Of a stretch of DNA of 64,000 nucleotides, positions 1 to 7,106 are shown in pieces (the first letter of the stretch is position 1; every line of letters starts with the position of its first letter). The notes under the pieces were generated by a model, which was given only the letters and a program-made list of their open reading frames with translations, did not search any database and was not told where the DNA came from. The stretch comes from Kappaphycus alvarezii (taxonomy: Eukaryota; Rhodophyta; Florideophyceae; Gigartinales; Solieriaceae), in the NCBI GenBank assembly GCA_002205965.3, contig NADL03000159.1, positions 62,001-126,000 of the forward strand, given 5' to 3'. Both the position numbers and the translations under genes were made by a program.

Positions 1-616
1 GTGGTGGGAAAACTGTCCCAACACTGTGAGAACCCTCGCGAGGACCACTGGCAAGCAGCCAAACGAGTTCTGAGATATATCAAAGGAACGCTCTCGCTGG
101 TGTAATTCTAGATGGAAATCTCCCAGTGCAAACTCTAGAGGGCTTCAGCGATGCAGACTGGGGTGGTTGCTTGGACTCGAGAAAGTCCACCGGTGGATAT
201 GTGTCCAAACTGGGAGGGGGAGCTATAGTTGGTCGTCTAGGAGACAAAAGGTCGTTGCGAAATCCACATGCGAAGCGGAGTATATTGCACTGTGTGAGGC
301 TTGCAAATAGGCAGCTTGGCTCAGATGCCTTCTTGCAGACGCATTGGGAAAGTTGAAAGACAGCACTGTTACAATCGGGTGTGATGATAATGCTGGTACA
401 ATAGTATTTGAGGGTAACGAGAGTGTAAACAGGCGAAACAAGCACATTGACATATCATATCACTTTGTCCGAGATGCTGTGATTCGAAACATTGTTTCAC
501 TGTTTTACGTACCTTCTACAGATATGCCAGCAGATATACTCACCAAGCCTCTTGGTCGCATTCTATTCATAAAGTACATCAAATCTCTAGGACTCGGAGA
601 GCTGCGCGATGCTTAG
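1..616 (+). pseudogene. Family-C copia RNase H, 3' end of pol, broken
   Basis: This is the C-terminal RNase H part of a Ty1/copia polyprotein; the rest lies left of the window. RNase H would remove RNA from the RNA/DNA hybrid during reverse transcription. Visible blocks are the ENPREDHWQAAKRVLRY segment, SDADWGGCLDSRKST with its catalytic Asp, and the terminal NRRNKHIDISYHFVRDAV and DILTKPLGR blocks, ending at TAG 614-616. The reading frame changes at least twice (around 100 and 220-350). The fragment is clearly related to the family-C elements at 55.4 and 59.9 kb but lies on the opposite strand. Family assignment is firm; it cannot be functional. Confidence 0.9.
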
Positions 617-628
617 GTCATGTATTCG

Positions 629-636
629 AAGGGGGG
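629..636 (+). other. Polypurine tract of the first family-C element
   Basis: A GA-rich run ending in six G lies just after the pol stop and directly before TGTTGTTGATTTGGC, the start of LTR-C. The same order (stop, G-rich tract, TGTTGTTG) occurs on the minus strand at 59873-59896. This is the plus-strand priming site of the element. Confidence 0.75.
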
Positions 637-656
637 TGTTGTTGATTTGGCGAAGT
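637..656 (+). mobile_element. Scrap of LTR-C start
   Basis: The first ~15-20 bases match the start of LTR-C seen in the right-hand array, after which the sequence departs completely. The element was therefore broken within its 3' LTR and joined to unrelated DNA. Confidence 0.65.
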
Positions 657-876
657 ACCTCAACCTTTCCGATTCCCATTATCCCCTACTCAGGACGACT
701 TTCCCAATTGCGACTTGTGTGGTGTCCAGTGCTCCGGCGACAGGCAGCTCGAGCATCACCGCGGAGGAAGGAAGTGCCGCAACCGTCAGTAGCGCCAGCG
801 AGCTCTCACCTCTTGCCAGGATTGTCACAAGGTCTTCCCCACCAAGCACAACCGCATTAAGCATAAGGACCTCTAA
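649..876 (+). pseudogene. Broken two-finger zinc-finger fragment
   Basis: One frame carries two zinc-binding motifs. The first (709-777) has Cys-x2-Cys-x12-His-x5-Cys spacing with the short HRGGRK turn, like U1/matrin-type RNA-binding fingers. The second (814-864) reads CQDCHKVFPTKHNRIKH, a C2H2 finger whose last His position is occupied by stop TAA 874-876. An in-frame TAG at 790-792 separates them. Such fingers bind nucleic acid. It sits between an LTR-C scrap and a copia gag and belongs to neither in any form I recognise, so it may be a captured host-gene piece. Chance resemblance is possible but two motifs in one frame make it less likely. Confidence 0.45.
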
Positions 877-919
877 GAAATAAATGTACTCTTCTCTTGT
901 CTTCTTGACATCCTCCTCT

Positions 920-1826
920 ATGGATTCCAACTCCTCCATACGCATTGAGAAGCTCCACAATGACAACTTCCACACCTGGAAGACTCGCATTCAGCTCTTC
1001 CTGGCTCTGAAAGAAGCCCACTTCTACCTCTTCTATGACCTTCCGGCTTCCAACTCTCCGTCCTACTCCGAACGGCGCAAGGGCGACTTGAAGGCCAAGG
1101 CAATCATCTGTCTCACACTTTCTGAAGAGCACCTCGAGCAGGTCCAGCATGCTTCTTCCACCGGAAACATGCGGAACCTCATAAGCGACATCTACGAAAA
1201 GCATACCCTGCTCAACAAGCTCGCCGCACGTCGTCGCTTCTTCACCGCCAAGATGCTCGAGAACGAGAAAGCTCCTCTCTTTTGCAGCTCGCATTCGCCA
1301 GCTTGCCTTTACGCTGAAGTCCATGTTTGTCATAGTTGAGGACAGCAAGATGGCCATGGAACTGCTCAACGGTCTCCTGGAGCGCTTCCACAGCCTCATC
1401 TCTGCTCTGGACGCCTTCTACACCGACGACAAACAATTCTCCTTTGATTTTGTACAGAGTCGCTGCATTCAGGAAGAGCAAAGCCAGACCCATCGAGAGA
1501 GTCACGCCCTCAAATCTGTTGAAACTACCGCCCTAGTTGCTCCCCGACAGCCCAAGGGCAATAAGGCATCATCCGCAGACATGTGCGTTCACTACGGAAA
1601 GCATCGCGACAGCTCCAGCTGCTACCAGAAGTACCCGAACTTGGCTCCGCCTGGACATCTTGCGCGAGCACGCTTGGAAAAGAGTGTGGTCGGCAACAAG
1701 GACTTCGTTGCGGAGCAATCTCAGCCTTCTGATGACCCTTTCGCAAACGGATATGTCTGCTTACTCAACTCGCACAACTTTGCCCTACATTCCCTCGCAG
1801 TGTCTGCTGACTCCTCTCCACGCTAA
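920..1826 (+). pseudogene. gag: Copia gag (element E), frameshifted
   Basis: Gag would form the virus-like particle that packages the element RNA. The start ATG at 920 gives MDSNSSIRIEKLHNDNFHTW, the typical N-terminus of copia Gag with the conserved LxxxNFxTW block. A one-base change near 1270 moves the frame; downstream the family block about LKSM...MAMELLNGLLERF and FVQSRCIQEEQ is clear. A zinc knuckle remnant lies near 1590-1625 (Cys...GKHRDSSSC), with Tyr where the second Cys is expected. The frame ends at TAA 1824-1826, directly before the protease motif. Which other family here E belongs to cannot be told, because A, B and C copies lack gag. Confidence 0.8.
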
Positions 1827-1987
1827 ATCATGGACTCCGGATGCACATCGTACGTCACCCATGATCGCTCGGTTATCTCCGCATATATCGAATTCGCTTC
1901 ACCTTCCACTTTGGATCTCGGTGCAGATTCAACAATTCCTATGGTGGGTCGTAGCAACGTCACTGTCACTCTCTCCTGGGGTGGTAA
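1827..1987 (+). pseudogene. Copia aspartic protease start, cut by LTR-D
   Basis: The sequence IMDSGCTSYVTHDRS continues the gag frame after a stop, with the DSG catalytic triad intact. About 50 residues remain (to VTVTLSW) before the coding character is lost at 1988, where LTR-D begins. The stop occupies the place where the family usually has Trp before the DSG block. It is a dead remnant of the Gag-Pol polyprotein. Confidence 0.7.
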
Positions 1988-2493
1988 TGACGGACAAGGA
2001 GAAGGGAGGGAGCGCGAGCGGATGAGAGAGAGCGAAAGGAGGGAGAGGGAAAAAGTGCAGAGAGAGAGAGTAAGAGGGGAGAGAGTGAGCGACCAAGGAG
2101 AAAAGTGGAGAGAAGGGAAAGTGGTGAGAGATTTTACTTCGACCAAGAGTGGGCTGAGACCATGACTTATATAGACTGTAAGGCAAGTCGGCTGGTGCCT
2201 CGGCACGACCTGTGGAAGTTTCCAGAAGCCATGTAGAGGACGGTGAAAAATAACCCTAAACCTATCTCAGCTGATCTGAAAGAGATCAGCTCTTTTGAAA
2301 TGGGCTATATGTTCACTCAGTGCACCACTTGACATGCTAGCGCATGTCGCTTAGTGGTCGATGTGTTTTTTCTACAAGCTCAATCTCACAGTACAGTACA
2401 GTGCATAAACGTAGTGGTCAAGATCTAGGTTGAACAGTAAAGTACAGTAGCTGTCCCCGCATACATTGTCAGTAAGCTGTAATTGGGCCAACA
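1988..2493 (-). mobile_element. LTR-D, 3' LTR of a minus-strand copia element
   Basis: Read on the minus strand it starts TGTTGGCCCAATTAC and ends CCTTGTCCGTCA, so TG...CA ends over 506 bp. A TATA box (TATATAA on minus) lies at 2166-2173 and is followed by a long pyrimidine-rich leader (purine-rich on plus, 1990-2130). At its right edge sits a polypurine tract, then RNase H coding sequence of the same polarity. It was inserted into the protease gene of element E. The partner LTR is not in the window. Confidence 0.65.
2296..2375 (+). repeat. tRNA-like module a (A box, no B box)
   Basis: An ~80-bp copy of the module also found on minus at 3914-3997 and 4120-4239. It holds the A-box-like CGCTTAGTGGTCG and a T6 run. 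It lies inside LTR-D but in the opposite orientation, and stops being similar right after CTACA. No B box follows. Confidence 0.6.
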
Positions 2494-2504
2494 CGCCCCT
2501 TTAA
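2494..2504 (-). other. Polypurine tract of family D
   Basis: On the minus strand TTAAAGGGGCG directly precedes the LTR start TGTTGGCC, after the RNase H stop. This is the expected position of a plus-strand primer. Confidence 0.55.
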
Positions 2505-2551
2505 ACTAGAATTGACCATGACAACGCCCCCTAGCCCTAGACCTAGAGCAA

Positions 2552-2773
2552 TCAAGCATTACTGTGATGTAAACAAAAAATGCCCAATTCATTCCGAAAT
2601 CTTTCAAATTTCACTCGAAGCAAAGGTTTTGCCAAAATGGCAGAGATTTTATCCTCGGCTCGGCAATGTGACAAATGGACCTGATTTGCTTCCACGGCCT
2701 CACGAACAAAGTGGTATCGAATATCAATATGTTTGTTGCGCTCGTTAATGGACTGGTTCTTGGCAGAGCTGAT
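2552..2773 (-). pseudogene. Copia RNase H C-terminus (family D)
   Basis: The minus-strand frame carries NQSINERNKHIDIRYHFVRE and then ISAILAKPLLRVKFERFR, the last conserved blocks of copia RNase H, and ends in a stop at 2552-2554. The C-terminal ILAKPL stands where the family usually has LTKPL. It is only ~73 residues long; the upstream half of the domain is displaced to about 3.6 kb, so this is an interrupted relic. Its 3' side leads into a polypurine tract and LTR-D, which fixes its polarity. Confidence 0.75.
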
Positions 2774-3600
2774 AGATCCTGAGTTTAGATTGGAGTTGAG
2801 TGATTTGAGCCTAGGAAGGTATATGGGTTGGGCAAAGGAAAAAGGTGGAAGTTGAAGAGTCGCTTGACTCGATTTCCTGGAGGTTGAGCTTTGCCGCGAG
2901 GCTTATATCTACAAGCTACGCCTGCCTATCTCATAATAGTTCCAACACTACCTCACAAATCAACCGCCCACAATCCCCGTCATCAAGTGGGCGGGAAATG
3001 TGCGTCAACCAAGTGCATCCCCAAAATCTATCAAATTATGCTCTAATAGCCTACTGTAGTCACACTCAGGACACGATGGTTCACTCCAGCCTTGCCATGA
3101 TGGCGTTTCATCACCATATCCTCCATCCACCAGCTCATATAACACCGTGTTATGTCCAAGTGCCAGGACAGCCACAAGTTCTGCCTACGTCAGCAATCGC
3201 GAGTGCCATCCTGCATAATGTGCCATGCTGTCCTAACGTTAGACTGTTAACAGACAGTGTGGCGCAATCGACACGCTGGCCGAAATGCCTTGACACATAA
3301 CCAAGTCGTGTTATGGCACGTGCCCGTTTACAGTCCATGCCACTGTCGTCCTGACCAATTCCTCCGGCATCCATGTGGATCAATCAAATGCTTCCACTTG
3401 GCCATTCCACCTATTTATCGTCGTTCCAATTACAACGCTTGTAAGCCCTACAGCGTATGGAGGCGGATTACTTGGCCAATCAGGTGCCTGTTTCACGTTG
3501 CTCCTACGAAACACCTAAATGCGCCGTGATTTTGGAAGGCCGAAAAACCGGTTTCACCCGAGCCTTTCTTGGCCAAGACTTGAGGTGCCAGTGACCCATC
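2774..3600. other. Unassigned DNA splitting the family-D RNase H
   Basis: No recognisable coding sequence. It separates two parts of one RNase H domain that should be only ~100 bases apart, so roughly 700 bases were inserted here. An 18-base stretch near 3518-3535 (AAATGCGCCGTGATTTTG) is identical to a block of LTR-A, which suggests the insert is another LTR-type relic. Confidence 0.4.
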
Positions 3601-3690
3601 CGTCAACAGAGCCCAGTATTTCAGAGAAGACGTTGCACAACCATATTGCCTCCGTGGACTCAGTGCATGTTGTGCAACGGTCCTGCAAAC
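3600..3690 (-). pseudogene. Possible copia RNase H internal fragment (family D)
   Basis: The minus strand reads STEAIWLCNVFSEILGS in one frame, matching the family block usually seen as SKEAIWLRxxLxEI. The flanking sequence is badly decayed. Order and strand agree with the C-terminal piece at 2552-2773. Confidence 0.4.
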
Positions 3691-3913
3691 CACGGGACGA
3701 AACCTACAACCAACGAAATTATGACAATAGCCTTGACGACGAGTGGTGAGCCGACCAACCACGGGGCTTTCAGATTCGCCTTGTCTTTTTCAAGGGACCT
3801 TGCGGGTCCCAGTTGCTGAGCAACACAAACACACAGGTGTGTTTAGTAGGTAGAGACTTTTGGACGGCAACGGTTGCCGTAGTGCAATCGATGCCCAAAA
3901 GCCGGGTTGTGAG

Positions 3914-3997
3914 TGTAGGAAAAATACATCGACCACTAAACCACATGCGCTGGCATGTCAAATGGTGCTCTGAGTGAACACATAGCCCATTTCAACA
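3914..3997 (-). repeat. tRNA-like module b at an LTR-like start
   Basis: On minus it begins TGTTGAAATGGGCTATGTG right after a GAGAGGGGG tract (3998-4008), as an LTR begins after its polypurine tract. Inside are A-box-like TGGTTTAGTGG and a T5 run. Similarity to modules a and c ends at CCTACA; no proper B box follows. Confidence 0.55.
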
Positions 3998-4119
3998 CCC
4001 CCTCTCACTCAGGGGACCACAGAGTGCTGTAAGGACTCAGACATGTTACACCCTCATTCCTATCACCTATAGGACAGTAAGCAATGCCGAAAACACACAA
4101 ATCAAATTTTCACCAATGC

Positions 4120-4239
4120 AACCACTTGCGGGGCTCGAACCCGCGATGCTACCATGTAGGAAAAAACACATCGACCACTAAGCCACATGCGCTGGCATGT
4201 CAAGTGGTGCACTGAGTGAACACATAGCCCATTTCAACA
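4120..4239 (-). repeat. tRNA-like module c with A and B boxes
   Basis: On minus: TGTTGAAATGGG start, A box TGGCTTAGTGG, a T6 run, then B box GGTTCGAGCCCC inside a perfect 5-bp T-arm-like stem at 4128-4144. This is an internal Pol III promoter layout. The acceptor arms do not pair well and there is no convincing anticodon arm, so a working tRNA is unlikely; a tRNA-derived repeat fits better. Confidence 0.6.
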
Positions 4240-4720
4240 GTAAAGCCGATCGCCCTTGCGATCCACGAACGAGGAGCTTGCAATAGCCACGGAGGGCAAT
4301 CTCCTAGATGCTCGGGAAGACCCCGACGGTGTTTTGGCACTAAGCCAAGAAAGAGGCGGACTTGTGTCTCTCTAGACACCTCCTCGTAGCGCGGGGATCG
4401 ACCCACTGTTGAGGTAATATCACACCTCAACGATGTAACACCCACCACGGACACGGGAACCTTCTCTACCCGGAGTCGCAACTCCGCTGCAGAGGCTTCG
4501 GAAAAACGGGACGCACCCGTAGACCCGGAAAAAAAAGTAGCAATAATAACCGTTAGTAAACAAAAAAGAAAGGCGAAAGCCTTGGTTGGAATAAGGGGAC
4601 AATCGTAGAATGGGTGTTCACGCAAACAACAGGGGGGCCGAGCCGAAAAGGCGTTGCAGTTGACCAAGGAGAGCGTGTTTTCCTTCGAAAAGGCTCAAAC
4701 CAGGGTGTGCAACTCTCTCC
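4240..4720. other. Unassigned interval with a hairpin
   Basis: No recognised gene. An open frame on minus (about 155 codons) runs into tRNA-like module c and resembles nothing I know. A perfect 8-bp hairpin lies at 4408-4431 (GTTGAGGT paired with ACCTCAAC, 8-base loop), beside a degenerate B-box-like GGGTCGATCCCC on minus. Confidence 0.35.
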
Positions 4721-4983
4721 TGGAAATTGGTTAATTTACATGTCAAGTGGGTGAGCTCACTTATATAAGCCTACTCGACACAATTACAGAAGGTCTCGCG
4801 ACCTTGTTAGACTAACTAACACTAAAAAGGTGTGTAGCACCTACCATACACAGGCACACGTGGTGCCATGCTATCTAGGCTAAGTTACACTACAATTACA
4901 CAATCTAAGCTTACATACAAGTGTGTCACCTTGGCAAACACAAAGTTTCTCCCGGACTTAGCGAATTCTTCGCTAACACTACA
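4721..4983 (-). mobile_element. Candidate LTR of another family
   Basis: On minus a G-rich tract (GAAGGGGGATA) is followed by TGTAGTGTTAGCG and an 8-bp inverted repeat around TTAGCGAA; a symmetric TATATAAG box lies near 4759-4766. Just upstream of the tract a short open frame ends at TAG. These are LTR-like signs, but the inner end is not defined and no pol remnant is attached. Confidence 0.3.
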
Positions 4984-5195
4984 TATCCCCCTTCTGAGCG
5001 TGCCCGTTGACATCGCCCATCCAGTCCAAACCAGCACACTTAGCCATGTTCACGTCCACCCCCCCTTTTCTTGAGCCGGGAGGCTAGTCTCCAACGCGGA
5101 TAATGCCACTTGACATTGCGTAGTGAGCATCGGTGATCAGCTGATATAACGCTCTGCTCCATTTCCAGTTTCAGTGGAGACCATGGACTAAACAT

Positions 5196-5277
5196 CTCTT
5201 AAAAAACGTTAACCACTGAGCCACTTGCGCTGGCTCTCTTGTGCCACTGAGCGGACCACAAAATCTATATATGAACA
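5196..5277 (-). repeat. tRNA-like module d, truncated
   Basis: On minus it starts TGTTCATATATAG after a CCTAGGGGGA tract, then shares GTGGTCCGCTCAGTGG, AGAGAGCCAGCGCA and A box TGGCTCAGTGG with module e, followed by T6. Similarity stops after the T run and no B box is present. Confidence 0.5.
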
Positions 5278-5390
5278 TCCCCCTAGGTCAGAGGCACTAC
5301 CACAAGGTGCTCGTCGAGGGGTTCAGGGGCTTATACCGAGCATTGCAGAGCATTGCAGTAACGCTCATAACAAATATCCAACTCAGTGCA

Positions 5391-5527
5391 CCCAGCGGGC
5401 TTCGAACCCGCGACCAAAACGGCAACGTCAACTGGGCCCATAATCTGTTAAAAAAACTTTAACCACTGAGCCACATGCGCTGGCTCTCTTGGCCCACTGA
5501 GCGGACCACACCATATGTATATCAACA
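5391..5527 (-). repeat. tRNA-like module e with A and B boxes
   Basis: On minus: TGTTGATATACATATG start, A box TGGCTCAGTGG, a T7 run in a small hairpin (GTTAAA/TTTAAC), then B box GGTTCGAAGCCC in a perfect 5-bp stem at 5395-5411. Taking GCGCATG before the A box and TGGGTGC after the T-arm, 6 of 7 acceptor positions can pair if G-U is allowed. This is the most tRNA-like copy. Confidence 0.6.
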
Positions 5528-5581
5528 CCTGCAACCATCGAACCACTCCGCACCTTACACCCCGCGCCCCCGCGCCCGATC

Positions 5582-5869
5582 AAACCCATCCCAACAGACT
5601 CCCTCCCATTGCTGCCTGTTGATACAAGAGAAGCCGTTGGGAACGCCGTCTGCCGCCTTTCCCGGGATACGGCGGCCGGCCCTGATCGTACGCCGGTGCG
5701 CTGGTTCAATCTGCTCGTGCAAACGCCAGTAAGCCCGGAAGCCGATAGTACGGGCAACGGGGTGCTTACGCAACTCGTTTCTCGGATCGCGAAAGGTGAC
5801 CTGCTAACCTTGGTCCTGCCGCTCCTGGCTGCAGCAACTCTGCTACCTCTGCGCCCGAAACCCAACAAG
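5582..5869 (+). pseudogene. Non-LTR retrotransposon RT fragment
   Basis: The frame read from about 5609 contains DTAAGPDRTPVRWFNLL, then GVLTQLVSRIAKGD and LPLLAAATLLPLRPKPNK. These look like the N-terminal RT blocks of LINE-type enzymes (the GPDG motif followed by a ...LxPLxKPxG block before the first catalytic Asp). The frame is cut at 5870 by LTR-A, so the active site is absent. The local GC content is higher than in the neighbours. Assignment rests on motif likeness only. Confidence 0.45.
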
Positions 5870-6046
5870 TGATAGAAGAAACAGGAAATGGTGAGGGATG
5901 AGGAGAGAGAATGAAAAGGAATGTAGGGAAGGAGTGCAGATGGAGAAAGGAAACAGAAAGGAGATAGAACGTCAAGGGTGAGGTTGGTGTTGAAATCAAA
6001 AGCAAGTCTGGTCCTCTTCTTTACTTGGATGAGCTATTAGACTACA

Positions 6047-6054
6047 ACTATATA
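6047..6054 (-). promoter_or_regulatory. TATA-like box of LTR-A
   Basis: TATATAGT on the minus strand, about 180 bases before the end of the LTR and ahead of the pyrimidine-rich tract. The same site recurs in all 12 LTR-A copies. It would start transcription toward lower coordinates. Confidence 0.45.
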
Positions 6055-6675
6055 CTGTTTGCCGGTACTCACTTCGGATTTGTGAAAGCAAAATGAAAGT
6101 AGCAAAATCTACATTTGCAGTACTATCTTTGTTGATCCTATAGCCTACCCAAGCCAAAATGCCTCAGAATCCCTCATTTGCATGCGCGGGAAATTCATAA
6201 TTACCAATATTCAAAACGTGAGTAACATTACGTTCATGCTAGCCAGGCACGTTCTGTTACGTAACATATAATAAACCAGTCAACCCGTGAATTATGCCTT
6301 ACGTACCCCGCCTATGCAACTGTAATCTCTCGCCCTGTAACAAAACCCAAAGGCGGGAACTCAATATATCATGAGAGTAGAAAACAATTTTCGGCGGGCT
6401 TGTCTCACTTTGCTACGTAACAGTACGTAAATCTCATGCAGGCCATTCAACGTGAATTAAGCCTTACGTGCCATACGTGCAATACTGTAGAAGCAACGTG
6501 GCTGCATCAACATACTTTGGCTGCATACTTGTGCAAGAGTGATTTGTACGCAGCCAGTATAATGAGTATAGTGTAAGCCGTATGCAGCCAGTCCAGGCAA
6601 CTATAGGATAAATATAGAAACCACTGTTTACTTGTACACGTACGACACCTATAATATGTACACGTACGACAGAGA

Positions 6676-6724
6676 GGAGACAGTACACGTATGCCACATA
6701 GGAGACAGTACACGTATGCCACAC
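6676..6724 (-). repeat. Direct repeats with ACGT cores in LTR-A U3
   Basis: Two tandem ~25-bp units, GGAGACAGTACACGTATGCC plus a few bases, each centred on TACACGTA. Copy number varies: LTR-A 9 (about 44878-44900) and LTR-A 12 (about 53940-53965) have one. They look like a modular enhancer. Confidence 0.5.
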
Positions 6725-7095
6725 TGTGTACAGTATTTTGAGCCTAGAAGAGAGACAAACCATCAACCAACCATAACATGCCAAGTGTCAGAATGCTCCA
6801 CAATGATCAGCTCTATCGCCACTTGTAGCGATATGAGTGGTATGGAGGCGTATCTAGCAGCCAATCAGAGGGCAGAATACCAAGTGGTTTGAAAAATGGC
6901 AAAATGCGCCGTGATTTTGAGTTGCCCGAAAATGGGCTTTCGTCCCAGGCAACTTTCGGTTTGGCCCATTTTACACGTGTCATAGGTGTGCACACAGAAG
7001 AAGGGTGCAACTCGCATTTTCATGCTACAGTGTACACGTGTCCAGGTGGCAACTAAAAACCATGGGATCGCATGCATTCTATCACTTTTTCAACA

Positions 7096-7106
7096 CTCCC
7101 CCTCGA
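7096..7106 (-). other. Polypurine tract of family A
   Basis: CGAGGGGGAG on minus directly precedes the LTR start TGTTGAAAAAG. It is repeated with small length changes after LTR-A copies 2-5 and is absent after copies 6-11, where the flank is family B. Confidence 0.65.

Larger units (their letters stand above)
5870..7095 (-). mobile_element. LTR-A copy 1
   Basis: On minus it runs TGTTGAAAAAGTG...TTTCTTCTATCA (1226 bp). A TATA-like TATATAG lies at about 6047-6054 and is followed downstream by a pyrimidine-rich leader (plus 5884-5970). U3 holds about 17 ACGT cores and two 25-bp direct repeats (6676-6700, 6701-6724). It is the 3' LTR of the A fragment to its right. Its left flank is the non-LTR RT fragment, unlike all other copies. 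Confidence 0.9.

Noticed and set aside
2845..3762. Several 76-151 codon ORFs on both strands
   Set aside because: None shows a family motif except the short RNase H likeness at 3600-3690; the region reads as decayed transposon DNA.
4120..4239. Functional tRNA gene
   Set aside because: A and B boxes and the T-arm are good, but acceptor pairing is poor, no anticodon arm is evident, and a T6 run sits inside.
4200..4667. 155-codon minus-strand ORF
   Set aside because: No recognisable domain, it overlaps tRNA-like module c at its end, and its composition is like the flanking non-coding DNA.
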